A program made the translations under genes and the position numbers. A stretch of DNA of 64,000 nt from Xanthobacter sp. NM-59. GTDB lineage: Bacteria > Pseudomonadota > Alphaproteobacteria > Rhizobiales > Xanthobacteraceae. Location: the NCBI RefSeq assembly GCF_021401125.1, contig NZ_JACBFQ010000002.1, forward strand, positions 434,001-498,000, in the 5' to 3' direction. The notes beneath the pieces are model-generated. The model ran no database searches and was not told the DNA's origin. It saw only the letters and a program-made list of their open reading frames with translations. Of the stretch, positions 1 to 9,627 are shown piece after piece. Numbering within the stretch: position 1 is the first letter of the stretch; each line of letters opens with the position of its first letter.

Positions 1-272
1 AGGCCGATGCGCTTGCCGTGCCCGAGCGCGCAGTGCAGCGCGATGCCGGCGGTGCGGCCCAGGTCTTCGTCGTCGGTCCGGACAATAAGGCGGAGCTGCG
101 CAAGGTCACGGCGGGGCGGATTGTCAACAACCGCTGGGTCATCGATCGCGGGCTGAAGCCCGGCGACAAGGTGGTGGTGGAAGGCTTCCAGACCCTCGCC
201 CCCGGCGCGCCCGTCGATCCGCAGCCCTGGCAGCCCGGCGCTTCCGGCGCCGGCCCCGCCACCGAACGCTGA
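1..272 (+). CDS. RND efflux periplasmic adaptor, C-terminal fragment
   Basis: This is the last ~90 codons of a gene that begins before the window; the frame is open from base 3 to the TGA at 270-272. The visible part carries the membrane-proximal end typical of AcrA/MexA-type adaptors (VFVVGPDNKAELRKV, then GLKPGDKVVVEGFQTLAPG) and a Pro/Ala-rich tail. Such adaptors link the inner-membrane pump to an outer-membrane channel. The pump gene starts 9 bases downstream, so the two form an operon. The family call is firm although most of the protein is missing. Confidence 0.88.
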   Translation, partial: ADALAVPERAVQRDAGGAAQVFVVGPDNKAELRKVTAGRIVNNRWVIDRGLKPGDKVVVEGFQTLAPGAPVDPQPWQPGASGAGPATER

Positions 273-281
273 GGCGAGCCG

Positions 282-3200
282 ATGCCTAATTTCTTCATCG
301 ACCGGCCGATCTTCGCCTGGGTGGTCGCCATCTTCATCATGATCGGCGGCGCCATCGCCATCCCGCTGCTGCCGGTCTCCCAATATCCCAACATCGCCCC
401 GCCGCAGATCGCGGTCTCCACCTCCTATCCCGGCGCCTCGCCGGAGGAGCTCTATCAGGGCGTGACCCGGCTGATCGAGGAGGAACTGAACGGCGTCAAC
501 GGGCTCATGTATTTCGAGTCCACATCGGATACCTCCGGCGCGGTGCAGATCACCGCCACCTTCGCGCCCGGCACCTCGGTGGAGCAGGCCTCGGTGGATG
601 TGCAGAACCGCATCCGGCGGGTGGAAGCGCGCCTGCCGCGGCCGGTGGTGCAGCAGGGCATCACCGTGGAGGAGGCGGCAAGCTCGTTCCTGCTCGTGGT
701 CGCCCTCACCTCCACCGACGGCAGGACCGACGAGCTCGCGCTCGGTGACTACGCGACGCGCAACGTGCTGAGCGAGCTGCGGCGCATCGGGGGCGTCGGC
801 AAGGCCCAGCTCTTCTCCACCCAGCGGGCGATGCGGGTGTGGGTGGACCCCGACAGGATGCTCGGCCTCAGGCTCACCGCCGACGACATCACTCAGGCGA
901 TCCAGGCGCAGAACGCCCAGGTGGCCGCCGGCCGCATCGGCGCGCTGCCCAACCCCGTCAGCCAGGAGACCTCGGCGCCGGTGCTGGTGAAGGGCCAGCT
1001 CGGCACGCCGGAGGAATTCGGCGCCATCGTGCTGCGCGCCAATCCGGATGGCTCCATGGTGCGCCTGCGCGACGTAGCGCGCATCGAAGTAGGCGGGGAG
1101 GACTACAACTTCACCAGCCGCCTGAACGGCCAGCCCAGCGCGTCGGTGGGCATCCAGCTCTCTGCCACCGGCAATGCGCTCGCCACCTCCCAGGCCGTCA
1201 AGGCGAAGATGGCAGAGCTGGAGCGCTTCTTCCCGCCGGGCATCCGGCAGTCCATCCCCTACAACACGACGCCCTTCGTCGAGATCTCCATCAAGAAGGT
1301 GCTCCAGACCCTCGCCGAAGCGGTGGCGCTGGTGTTTGTCGTGATGTTCGTGTTCCTGCAGAACGTGCGCTACACCCTCATCCCCACGGTGGTGGTGCCG
1401 GTGGCGCTGCTCGGCACCTGCGCGGTGATGCTGGCCGCGGGTTTCTCCATCAACGTGCTCACCATGTTCGCCATGGTGCTGGCCATCGGCATCCTGGTGG
1501 ACGACGCCATCGTGGTGGTGGAGAATGTCGAGCGCCTGATGGCGGATGAGGGCCTTTCCCCGCGCGAGGCGACCCGAAAGGCCATGGGGCAGATCGGCGG
1601 CGCCATCGTCGGGATCACCCTGGTGCTCACTGCGGTGTTCGTTCCCATGGCGTTTTTTCCCGGCGCCACCGGCATCATCTATCGCCAGTTCAGCCTGACA
1701 ATGGTGGTCTCCATCCTGTTCTCGGGCTTCCTGGCGCTCTCCCTCACGCCGGCCATGTGCGCCACCTTCCTGAAGCCCGTCCCGCAGGGCCATCACGAGA
1801 AGCGCGGCCTGTTCGGGGCGTTCAACCGCGGCTTTGCGCGCACCGCGCACGGCTATCGCGGGCTCGTCGGCTGGGCCGTCGACCGCGCCGGGCGGATGAT
1901 GCTGGTCTATCTCGCGCTGCTGATCGGCCTTGGCTGGGCGTTCATGCGCCTGCCTGCGGCCTTCCTGCCCACCGAGGACCAGGGCTACCTGATCGTCGAC
2001 ATCCAGACCCCGCCAGAAGCCACCGGCACCCGCACGCTGGAGACGGTGAAGAAGGTGGAGGCCATCTTCATGAAGGAGAAGGCGGTTGCCGACGTCTTTG
2101 CGATCCAGGGCTTCAGCTTTTCCGGCAACGGCCAGAACGCGGCCATCGCCTTCGTGGTGCTGAAGGACTGGAGCCAGCGCGGCCCCGAGGACAGCGCGGA
2201 GGCCATCGCCGGGCGCGCGAACATGGAGTTGTCCGGCATCCGCGATGCCATGACCTTCGCCCTTTCGCCGCCGCCCATCGAGGGGCTCGGCACCTCCGCC
2301 GGCTTCACCTTCCGGCTTCAGGACCGCTCCGGGCGCGGCCATGCCGCCCTTGACGCGGCCGGCGGCCAGCTGCTCGCCGCCGCCGGCGCGAGCCCGGTGC
2401 TGGCGGGACCGCGCATCGAGGGCCTCGCCAATGCGGCGCAGCTGCAGCTCGTCATCGACCGGGAGAAGGCCAACGCCTTTGGCGTCGCGTTCGCCGACAT
2501 CAACTCGACCATCTCGGCCAATCTGGGCTCATCGTATGTCAACGATTTCCCCAATGCCGGGCGCATGCAGCGGGTGACCGTGCAGGCCGATGCGCCGCGC
2601 CGGATGCAGGCGGCGGACCTCCTGAAGCTCAACGTCCGCAATGCTTCCGGCGGCATGGTGCCGCTCTCGGCGGTGGCGCATCTGGAATGGTCGAAGGGGC
2701 CGACCCAGATCGTCGGCTTCAACGGCTACCCGGCGATCCGCTTGGCGGGCGAAGCCGCACCCGGCAGGTCCTCGGGCGAAGCCATCTCGCAGATGGAGCG
2801 CCTCGCGGGCCGGTTGCCGGCCGGCTTCGGCTTCGAGTGGTCCGGCCAATCGCTGCAGGAAATCCAGTCCGGCACCCAGGCGCCGTTCCTGCTCGCTCTC
2901 TGCGTGCTGTTCGTGTTCCTGCTGCTGGCTGCGCTCTACGAGAGCTGGTCCATCCCGCTTTCGGTGATGCTGGTGGTGCCGCTCGGCGTCATCGGCTCGG
3001 TGGTCGCGGTGATGCTGCGTGACATGCCCAACGACATCTATTTCAAGGTCGGGCTCATCGCCATCATCGGCCTCTCGGCGAAGAACGCCATTCTGATCGT
3101 GGAGTTCGCCAAGGATCTGCACGCGGAAGGGCGATCGATCCGCGAGGCGGCGCTGGAGGCGGCATTCCTGCGTTTCCGGCCCATCGTCATGACCTCGCTT

Positions 3201-3419
3201 GCCTTCATCCTCGGCGTCACCCCGCTGGCGATCGCGGTGGGTGCAAGCGCTGGCAGCCAGAATGCCATCGGCACCGGCGTGCTCGGCGGCATGCTCTCGG
3301 CCACCCTGCTCGCGGTGGTGTTCGTGCCGGTATTCTACGTGGTCGTGTCGCGCCTGTTCGCGCGGCGCCGGCCGACGCAGGACGCCGGTGCAGCGGATGC
3401 AGAGAAAGGTCCGGCATGA
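282..3419 (+). CDS. AcrB/MexB-type RND multidrug efflux permease
   Basis: A 1045-residue inner-membrane proton/drug antiporter of the HAE1 family, full length for AcrB-like pumps. It opens with the family signature MPNFFIDRPIFAWVVAI. The transmembrane proton relay is visible as paired aspartates in GILVDDAIVVVENVERL (near residue 408) and the lysine in SAKNAILIVEFAKD. RPIVMTSLAFILGVTPLA near the C terminus is also typical. The gene sits between the adaptor and a TetR gene whose ATG overlaps this stop (ATGA), so all three are probably co-transcribed. The substrate cannot be told from sequence. Confidence 0.97.
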   Translation: MPNFFIDRPIFAWVVAIFIMIGGAIAIPLLPVSQYPNIAPPQIAVSTSYPGASPEELYQGVTRLIEEELNGVNGLMYFESTSDTSGAVQITATFAPGTSVEQASVDVQNRIRRVEARLPRPVVQQGITVEEAASSFLLVVALTSTDGRTDELALGDYATRNVLSELRRIGGVGKAQLFSTQRAMRVWVDPDRMLGLRLTADDITQAIQAQNAQVAAGRIGALPNPVSQETSAPVLVKGQLGTPEEFGAIVLRANPDGSMVRLRDVARIEVGGEDYNFTSRLNGQPSASVGIQLSATGNALATSQAVKAKMAELERFFPPGIRQSIPYNTTPFVEISIKKVLQTLAEAVALVFVVMFVFLQNVRYTLIPTVVVPVALLGTCAVMLAAGFSINVLTMFAMVLAIGILVDDAIVVVENVERLMADEGLSPREATRKAMGQIGGAIVGITLVLTAVFVPMAFFPGATGIIYRQFSLTMVVSILFSGFLALSLTPAMCATFLKPVPQGHHEKRGLFGAFNRGFARTAHGYRGLVGWAVDRAGRMMLVYLALLIGLGWAFMRLPAAFLPTEDQGYLIVDIQTPPEATGTRTLETVKKVEAIFMKEKAVADVFAIQGFSFSGNGQNAAIAFVVLKDWSQRGPEDSAEAIAGRANMELSGIRDAMTFALSPPPIEGLGTSAGFTFRLQDRSGRGHAALDAAGGQLLAAAGASPVLAGPRIEGLANAAQLQLVIDREKANAFGVAFADINSTISANLGSSYVNDFPNAGRMQRVTVQADAPRRMQAADLLKLNVRNASGGMVPLSAVAHLEWSKGPTQIVGFNGYPAIRLAGEAAPGRSSGEAISQMERLAGRLPAGFGFEWSGQSLQEIQSGTQAPFLLALCVLFVFLLLAALYESWSIPLSVMLVVPLGVIGSVVAVMLRDMPNDIYFKVGLIAIIGLSAKNAILIVEFAKDLHAEGRSIREAALEAAFLRFRPIVMTSLAFILGVTPLAIAVGASAGSQNAIGTGVLGGMLSATLLAVVFVPVFYVVVSRLFARRRPTQDAGAADAEKGPA

Positions 3420-3994
3420 GTGAAGCTCATCGCCGCAAGAAACAGCCCCAGGTGGTGCGCAGCCAGCTTCTGGAAGTGGCCGCCCGGCTGTGCCTGGAAA
3501 ACGGCTTGCACACGCTGACACTGGATGCGGTGGCGCGCGCGGCAGACGTCAGCAAAGGGGGATTGCTGCATCATTTCCCAACCAAGCGGGACCTGCTGGA
3601 AGCCTTGCACGAAGAGCTTCTCGGCAGTTTCGAAAAAAGGCTGGAAGAACTGATGGCGCAGGACGTGGACCCGTACGGCCGCTTTACCAGAGCCTACCTT
3701 CTCGCCAATCTCGACGGCCCGGACCATGAAAATGCGGAGCGCTGGAACGGCCTTGCCGTACTGCTGCTGGCTGAAGCCACCATGCGAGAGCGTTGGGCGG
3801 AGTGGATGAGCTGCCGGCTCTCAGCCCTTGGCCCCGAGGAGAAGACTGTCGCCATGCAGATCGTGCGCGCGGCCGCGGATGGCGTGTGGCTCGCCGATCT
3901 GACACATGTCGGCACCTCCTCCGAACACGATCGCGAGGAGATGATCGAAGCGCTTCTGGCCATGACACGGATCCCGCGATCCGGCGCCAACTGA
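3416..3994 (+). CDS. TetR-family regulator of the efflux operon
   Basis: A 192-residue TetR/AcrR-type repressor. The N-terminal helix-turn-helix is clear (TLDAVARAADVSKGGLLHHF, about residues 37-57, followed by TKRDLLEAL). The C-terminal ligand domain is divergent. The start ATG overlaps the stop of the pump gene by four bases, so it is likely translated by coupling and made together with the pump it presumably controls. Being the last gene of the operon rather than divergent from it is less usual for such repressors but not rare. The inducer is unknown. Confidence 0.92.
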   Translation: MSEAHRRKKQPQVVRSQLLEVAARLCLENGLHTLTLDAVARAADVSKGGLLHHFPTKRDLLEALHEELLGSFEKRLEELMAQDVDPYGRFTRAYLLANLDGPDHENAERWNGLAVLLLAEATMRERWAEWMSCRLSALGPEEKTVAMQIVRAAADGVWLADLTHVGTSSEHDREEMIEALLAMTRIPRSGAN

Positions 3995-4188
3995 GGGGGC
4001 CGATCTGGCGTCCTTCAGCTGAATGGCAAGGGGGCCCAGCCGTCGAAGGCGCAGGCCTACGGATGTTGCGCGAAAGCATGGGCATTGACGCGTGAGACGT
4101 GTGACGAGCGCACAGCGCCGATCACACGTCGTCATGTCCGCAGCCAAGCCGGTTTGGTGTTTTCGGACAAGGCTGTCAGGCGGGCGCG

Positions 4189-4545
4189 TCAGGCGCGGTC
4201 GGGGATCGCCGCGGTGATGATGACTTCGACCTTGTAGTCCGGAGTGGCAAGTTTCACTTCGCCCGTGGCGCGGGCGGGGGCCCCGTGGCCTGCGACCCAT
4301 GCGTCCCAAACGGCGTTCATTTCCGCGAAGTCCGACATGTCCGCGAGCCAGATGGTGGCGGTGAGCAGGTGGTCGCGATCGCTGCCGGCCTCCGCAAGCA
4401 GGGCATCCACCTGTGCGAGGACCGTCTGGGTCTGCGTGGTCACGCTCTCTCCCGGCGCGCCGACCTGCCCGGCGAGATAGGCGGTCTTGCCGTGCACCAC
4501 GGCCTGACTCATGCGGGGACCCTGGTGAAGACGGGTGATGGTCAC
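4189..4545 (-). CDS. RidA/YjgF-family enamine/imine deaminase
   Basis: A 118-residue protein of the RidA superfamily, close to the usual length. The visible signatures are the N-terminal MSQAVVHGKTAYLAGQVG and the C-terminal HGAPARATGEVKLATPDYKV, with the arginine that binds the substrate carboxylate. RidA proteins hydrolyse reactive enamines/imines made by PLP enzymes and amino-acid oxidases. It starts 12 bases after the end of the dadA pseudogene on the same strand, a natural pairing because D-amino-acid dehydrogenase makes imino acids. The subfamily is uncertain; a plain Rid-like protein without deaminase activity is possible. Confidence 0.88.
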   Translation of the reverse strand: MTITRLHQGPRMSQAVVHGKTAYLAGQVGAPGESVTTQTQTVLAQVDALLAEAGSDRDHLLTATIWLADMSDFAEMNAVWDAWVAGHGAPARATGEVKLATPDYKVEVIITAAIPDRA

Positions 4546-4557
4546 TATTCAGCTCCT

Positions 4558-5775
4558 CTACTGATAACGGAACATGTTGAGATCATCGACGCGGATCGTC
4601 GGGCTCCTGCCGCTGACGAGATCCGCGAGCAGCGCCGCCGAGCCGCAGGCCATGTTCCAGCCCAGCGTGCCGTGGCCTGCATTGAGATAGAGATTCGAAT
4701 AGCGGGTTGCACCAATAATCGGTGTGCCATCCGGCGTCATGGGGCGCAGGCCGGTCCAGAAAGAGGCCTGAGCCTCGTCGCCCGCGCCGCCGAACAAATC
4801 CTCCACCGAATGACGCAGCGTGCGATAGCGCGCGTCGGGAAGGTCATGGTTGAAGCCCGCGGCCTCGGCCATGCCGCCGACCCGGATCCGTGTGCCGAGA
4901 CGGGTAATGGCAACCTTGTAGGTCTCGTCCATGACGGTGGATACCGGAGCGCGCGTCTTGTTCACGATAGGAAGAGTGATGGAGTAGCCTTTGACGGGCG
5001 AGATGGGCAGCCTGAGGCCGAGGGGACGAAGCAGCGCCGACGTAAGCTGCCCAGCGCGGCGACGAACAGATCGCCCGCGATGTCGCCGCTAGAGGTCTTT
5101 ATGGCGGTCACACGCCCGCGGTCTTCCTTACGGGCGGAGATGTTCACGCCGTGGCGGAAGGACCCGCCAAGGCGCTCGCCCTGCTGTGACAGCGCGTTGG
5201 TGAACTTGTAGCGATCGCCGGTTTCGTCTCCAGGCAGGCGAAGCCCACCGATGATCTTGTCCTGTGCAGGTGCCAGCCCCGGCTCCGCAGCAACGCAGCC
5301 TTTCCGGTCGAGCACCTCGAAGGGCACGCCGTCATCCCGGAGCACTTCGATGTCCTGCGCGATGCTGTCGAGCTGCTTCTGGCTGCGAAAGACCTGGAGT
5401 GTGCCCTGTGTGCGCGCGTCATAAGTTATTCCCGTATCGGCGCGCAGAGCGAGGCGGCAGCCGCGGCTGTACTCGGCCACGCGCACCATCCGTCCCTTAT
5501 TTTCCATATATCGCTCGGGCGTGCAGTTGCGCAGCATGGCGAGGAGGCAGCGCGAGTCCGCGAGAGCTGCCATCGGTCGGATGACAAGCGCGGCGTTCTT
5601 CATGAACACCCACTTGAGTGCCTTCATGGGAATGCCGGGTGCAGCCCAGGGACAGGCATAGCCTGATGAGATTTCTCCGGCATTGGCGAAGCTGGTCTCC
5701 AGGCAGGCGACTGCTGGCGCTCGACGACTGCGACCTGACGGCCGCTCTTGGCAAGCTACGGCTTGCTGATCGCCA
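4558..5775 (-). pseudogene. dadA: D-amino-acid dehydrogenase (dadA) pseudogene
   Basis: Conceptual translation across three frames gives a continuous DadA-like FAD oxidoreductase: [14 protein letters not shown] near 5750, [20 protein letters not shown] near 5670, then [11 protein letters not shown] at 5627, and the C-terminal part with [20 protein letters not shown] ending at 4558. Lesions: a TAG near 5757 where a Tyr codon is expected; loss of about one base near 5700 (frame change before the ETSFANAG segment); loss of one base near 5050 (after AALGS, before the TSALLRPLG frame). The N-terminal FAD-binding GxGxxG segment is not recognisable upstream, so the gene also seems truncated. The intact ridA follows directly. 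Sequencing error could explain single lesions but hardly all of them. Confidence 0.82.
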
Positions 5776-5889
5776 CATGCTCAGCGGAATTATCTTCGTC
5801 AATCGTAAGGGGCTGCGCCGGCGGGATGCACCAAGGGAATATCGGCCGCCAAAAACGTTATATGGCCGCTGGTAGCGGTCGAGCGAGAT

Positions 5890-5944
5890 GGGCGCGGGCG
5901 GTCGGACTCGAACCGACATATCCGTAAGGAGGGCGGATTTTGAA
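5890..5944 (-). pseudogene. displaced 3' half of a tRNA-Leu gene (integration scar)
   Basis: On the minus strand the 55 bases match the 3' half of a leucine tRNA: they begin inside the anticodon loop (TTCAAAA, anticodon CAA), continue with the 3' anticodon strand TCCGC, a variable arm TCC-TTAC-GGA, the T arm GTCGGTTCGAGTCCGAC identical to that of the intact neighbour, and an acceptor strand CGCCCGC. The bases where CCA should be read CCC, and no 5' half is present: upstream bases do not pair with the anticodon stem. The break in the anticodon loop is where tyrosine-recombinase integrases commonly cross over. Confidence 0.75.
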
Positions 5945-5956
5945 TGCGTTGAAGGG

Positions 5957-6043
5957 TGGTGCGGATGGTCGGACTCGAACCGACAAGCCCTTTCGGGCGC
6001 GGCATTTTGAGTGCCGTGCGTCTACCAATTTCGCCACATCCGC
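5957..6043 (-). tRNA. tRNA-Leu (CAA)
   Basis: A complete 87-base leucine tRNA with encoded CCA. The acceptor stem pairs GCGGATG with CATCCGC, the D arm carries TGGTAGACGC, the anticodon stem CGGCA/TGCCG holds loop CTCAAAA (anticodon CAA), the long class II variable arm is GCCCGAAAGGGC, and the T arm is GTCGGTTCGAGTCCGAC. A second, partial tRNA-Leu 3' end lies 12 bases downstream. Confidence 0.96.
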
Positions 6044-6300
6044 ATGTGGCCGACGCTGCGAGCGACAGGCGCCGAGCGTCAGGTGCGGGCTCCTATACGA
6101 CACCTGTGCGTGAACCGCCAGAGCCTTTTCAAGCGGCTCTCCCCCGGCCCGCGAAGCGAAAAGGCGGCCGCACGAGAGATGAAGGACCGGCCGGGGGAGA
6201 GCCACGCACGGGCCCGGTCCAGCCGCTCCATCGACAGCAAGCGGGCTGAACAGCGCCAGCCCGTCATCGTTCGCATCCCGCCGGAGGGCGATGCCCGAGC

Positions 6301-7458
6301 CTATTCGGACAGGCGATGGATGTCGTGGACCACGATCCCGATATCATCGGGCTTCTTCAGCCATTCGCCGCGCTGCAAGGTCTTCACAGTGTCCTCATAG
6401 CCAGTCTGCCAATGGTCGTTCATGGACGCGTACGAAAACTCGTAGTCCTTCGATTCCCGCTCGTAGCTCTTTTCCTGATAGATCAGGTGACAGATATTGA
6501 CGGGACCCGACGATGCGTAATCGTCAATGAGCGCCTGATCCTCGTCCGAGCGCAGCTGCTCGGGAATACGCTGCAGCGTTTCGTAGAGCTTCTGTCGCAG
6601 CTCCTGCACCCGGCGGAACACATCGGTGGTGTAGCGCGTGCGGCTGGAATAGCCGATATCCTTCTGGCGCTCGCTGACATCATACATGTCGCGCGGCAGC
6701 GGGCCGCGCGCGCTGAAGAGGTCCACCTGGAACACCAGGGCGCTGGGATGGTCCGGCTGGTCGAGCAGGAATTGCAGCGGCGTGTTGGAGACGACACCGC
6801 CGTCCCAGTAGTATTCGCCATCGATCTTCACGGCCGGAAAACCGGGGGGCAGCGCGCCCGAGGCCATGATGTGCTCGGGAGCGATCACCGTTTCCTTGTT
6901 GTCGAAATAGATGAAGTTGCCGGTGCGCACGTTCACCGCCCCCACGGAGAAGCGCTTGACGCCGGAATTGATGAGGTCGAAGTCCACCAGCCTCAGCAGC
7001 GTGTCGCGCAGGGGCGAGGTGTCGTAGAAGGAGGTGGCGCCAGTGGCCCCCGCCGGCAGCAGCCAGGGATTGGGCACGCGGGGGCGGAAGAAGCCCGGCT
7101 GGCCGCGCAGGATGGTGAGCGTGGCGCTCATCTGGTTGCGCATCTGGCGGAAGATGTCACCCTCAGGCGCCCAATACGGGGCCTTGTGGCCGGAAATGGT
7201 CTCCCAGAACTCACGCAGCCGCGGCACCCGGTTTTCCGGCGTGTTGCCGGCGATGATGGCCGAGTTGATGGCGCCGATGGACACGCCCGAAATCCAGTTG
7301 GGCTCACAGCCCACCTCGGCCAGCGCCTCATAGACGCCCGCCTGGTAGGCGCCCAGCGCGCCACCGCCCTGGAACACGAGGGCGATGCGGTCATATTGAT
7401 TGACGGTGTCACACAGATCGGGCGGCAGAATTTTCTTGGGGCGCGAGCTGTCGGTCAT
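6301..7458 (-). CDS. patatin-like phospholipase/hydrolase
   Basis: A 385-residue cytoplasmic patatin-domain protein. The oxyanion-hole loop GGGALGAYQAG is at about residues 31-41, the nucleophile elbow GVSIG has Ser60, and the catalytic aspartate is in YWDGG (Asp219), making the Ser-Asp dyad complete. The C-terminal third (YSSRTRYTTDVFRRVQELRQKL onward) is the extension seen in alphaproteobacterial patatins. The ATG at 7458 was chosen because translation from the longer frame would add only a poorly conserved Arg/Pro-rich stretch. The next gene upstream is acetoacetate decarboxylase, a common partner near polyhydroxybutyrate genes; the true lipid substrate is unknown. Confidence 0.93.
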   Translation of the reverse strand: MTDSSRPKKILPPDLCDTVNQYDRIALVFQGGGALGAYQAGVYEALAEVGCEPNWISGVSIGAINSAIIAGNTPENRVPRLREFWETISGHKAPYWAPEGDIFRQMRNQMSATLTILRGQPGFFRPRVPNPWLLPAGATGATSFYDTSPLRDTLLRLVDFDLINSGVKRFSVGAVNVRTGNFIYFDNKETVIAPEHIMASGALPPGFPAVKIDGEYYWDGGVVSNTPLQFLLDQPDHPSALVFQVDLFSARGPLPRDMYDVSERQKDIGYSSRTRYTTDVFRRVQELRQKLYETLQRIPEQLRSDEDQALIDDYASSGPVNICHLIYQEKSYERESKDYEFSYASMNDHWQTGYEDTVKTLQRGEWLKKPDDIGIVVHDIHRLSE

Positions 7459-7581
7459 GGCCTTGGGTCCTGGCATCACGATTAAGCCGCGCTCCGGACG
7501 GAGCGGCAAGCGCCGTCCGGCCCGTGCGGCATGGTCACGAAGGGGAATGCGCCGGCCCGCTTTCGAGGTGCCGGCGCCGGT

Positions 7582-8331
7582 TCACTTCGCCGGTTCGGCG
7601 AGATAGTCGTAGATCACCGTGCCCATGCCAAGGGTCAGGTCCGCTTTCAGGTGCACGGCGGAGAGAACCTCCAGCACCGGAAGCTGCGCCACCGTGCACA
7701 AAGCGTGCGGATAGAGGCCGAGGGCCGAAGGGCCAACCCAGCATTCCTTCAGCGTCACGTCTTCCAGGAAGTAGCGCACCAGCTCGCAGACGCGCGCCGT
7801 GCCGTCCACGTGGGGAATGATCTTCAGCATGTAATTGGGCGCGAGGAGGGAGGCGAGCACCTTCTCCTTGTCGGCGGCCACATGCTTGTAGCCCATGGTG
7901 GCCTGGGCGCACAGCACGCTGCCGTAATGCAGGGTGCCGACCAGGGTATCCTTCTCCACCTTCAGCTTGGGGTGGGCATATTTCTTGGGGAAGCCCCACA
8001 GCTCGCGTCCGCCGGCGATGGGGGATTCATCGTCCAGGTACATGCCGTGGACATAGCCGCCCTCGACGCCGTTGAACTTCACCGGGATGACCTGTCCCGT
8101 CTCGGTATAGTCGCCGAAGCCGGTGGAATCCGGCATGCGGATGAACTCATACTTGACGATGGGCTCGACGATCTCGAGCGGCTCGGGAACCACCTTGGCC
8201 AGCGCCGCGGGATCGGTGCGGTAGGTGATGGTCATGAATTCCCGGTCGATGAACCGGTAGGGCCCCTTGGGATAAGAGGGGCTGGTGAGCGGCATCGAAT
8301 AGGCGGTGCGGCGGACGTCGTCGATCTTCAT
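7582..8331 (-). CDS. adc: acetoacetate decarboxylase
   Basis: A 249-residue member of the acetoacetate decarboxylase family, which turns acetoacetate into acetone and CO2 through a lysine Schiff base. The active-site motif [14 protein letters not shown] holds the adjacent lysines 116 and 117, with the preceding glutamate at 110. The start [15 protein letters not shown] is standard for proteobacterial homologues, so the ATG at 8331 is preferred over an upstream ATG at 8379. It lies upstream of the patatin gene on the same strand with a ~120-base gap. Some family members act on other beta-keto acids, so the substrate is inferred. Confidence 0.93.
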   Translation of the reverse strand: MKIDDVRRTAYSMPLTSPSYPKGPYRFIDREFMTITYRTDPAALAKVVPEPLEIVEPIVKYEFIRMPDSTGFGDYTETGQVIPVKFNGVEGGYVHGMYLDDESPIAGGRELWGFPKKYAHPKLKVEKDTLVGTLHYGSVLCAQATMGYKHVAADKEKVLASLLAPNYMLKIIPHVDGTARVCELVRYFLEDVTLKECWVGPSALGLYPHALCTVAQLPVLEVLSAVHLKADLTLGMGTVIYDYLAEPAK

Positions 8332-8457
8332 CGGCGGAAATCTCCGGCTGCGCGGATCTCGCGGATGCGAGAGGAGCATGACACGTTAGCGAATAAAGCT
8401 GCGCCGTGACACCCCCGCGACGGTAATTCCGTAATCCGGCCAAATCTTTCCCCAAAC

Positions 8458-9462
8458 CTAGAATGCGAGCAATCCGCCATTGCCCGCGGCGGTGCCGAAC
8501 ACCAGGGCACCACCGGCCGGATGCCAGGCCATGGCGCTCACGCCATCGCCGCCGGCGGTATTGGTGGGGGCCCGCAGCAGGATCTCGGCACCGTCGGTGA
8601 TGCGCGCCATCATCACCATGCCATCCTCATAGCCAAGCGCCAGCACCGGGTCGCTGGGATGCGGGGCCACGACCGTGACGCGCGAGCCGGCCGAAGGGGC
8701 GAGCATGGTCGGCTGCTTGCCCATGGGCCCGTCCTTCGCCTGGAACGGCCACAGGATCGCCTCGCCCGAGCCGGAGGTGGCCAGCCACTTGCCATCGGCG
8801 GTGAAGGCGAAGGATTTTACCCGCGAGGGATAGCCGGTCATGCGCATATGGGCACCGTCCACCACGCGCCAGCCGTGCAGCGCCGGCTCCTGCATGGTGG
8901 TCACCACGAAGCGGCCATCGGGAGAAAAGGCGACGCCCAGATGCGAGCCCTTCCAGCCCAGAACCTCGGGCTTTGCCCCCGCCGCATTGGGAAACCAAAG
9001 CGTGACGCCGCCGTAATGGGCGATGGCCAGCCGCAGCCCCTTGGGCGCGAAGGCGAGCCCGCCCACGGTGGAGGGCGCCTCAAAGGTGCGCACCTCGCCC
9101 TTGGCGTTCAGCACATAAGCGGTCTTGCCGGCAGAATAGGCCACCGCGCCGTCGGGCCCCAGGGCCACGCGGTCGATCCAGCGTCCCTTGTGTTCCGCCA
9201 GCACGCGGGTGGCGCCACCCGCGGTGGTCTCGACCACACGTCCGTCATCGCCACCGGTGACGAGCCGCGTGCCATCACCCACGGCCGCGAGGACGGCGCC
9301 ATCATGGGCGTCCACCGTCGCCGGCGCGCTGCCGGCGAGCACGATGCCGCTGGTGGCGGTCACCAGGGCCGGCACCAGGCCGAGGAAGGCGGCGGCGATG
9401 ACCTCGCCCTCCACGCTGAAGGGCTGAACCTTGTCGGTGAGGCTGGAGGGGGCGGACGACAT
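8458..9462 (-). CDS. WD40-repeat protein
   Basis: A 334-residue predicted beta-propeller. Repeats with GH-like and D-containing blades are visible, for example HDGAVLAAVGDGTRLVTGGDDGRVV near the N terminus, LGVAFSPDGRFVVTT, SFAFTADGKWLATSGSGEAILWPF and AMAWHPAGGALVFGTAAG at the C terminus. No signal peptide or membrane segment is seen. The ATG at 9462 (MSSAPSSLTDKVQPF) is preferred to the longer frame. Such proteins are scaffolds; the partner is unknown. It is read on the same strand as the acetoacetate decarboxylase gene but about 125 bases upstream of it. Confidence 0.88.
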   Translation of the reverse strand: MSSAPSSLTDKVQPFSVEGEVIAAAFLGLVPALVTATSGIVLAGSAPATVDAHDGAVLAAVGDGTRLVTGGDDGRVVETTAGGATRVLAEHKGRWIDRVALGPDGAVAYSAGKTAYVLNAKGEVRTFEAPSTVGGLAFAPKGLRLAIAHYGGVTLWFPNAAGAKPEVLGWKGSHLGVAFSPDGRFVVTTMQEPALHGWRVVDGAHMRMTGYPSRVKSFAFTADGKWLATSGSGEAILWPFQAKDGPMGKQPTMLAPSAGSRVTVVAPHPSDPVLALGYEDGMVMMARITDGAEILLRAPTNTAGGDGVSAMAWHPAGGALVFGTAAGNGGLLAF

Positions 9463-9627
9463 GAGGCGGGACTCCCGGACGCGGACGCCTCCCTTTAGGC
9501 GCACCCCGTCACCGACCGCAAGGAGAGTTCGCATCCCCGCCCCCGGCCGCTTCGCCGGACCGGAGGACTGGCCGGCGGTTCGCAGGCTTTGCCATCATCC
9601 TGGCCTTTGGCCTATGAGCGGGGCGTG

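Noticed and set aside
4189..6043. A surviving mobile element with integrase or transposase between the tRNA scar and the efflux operon
   Set aside because: No integrase, transposase or terminal inverted repeats are visible; only the scar and a decayed metabolic gene remain.
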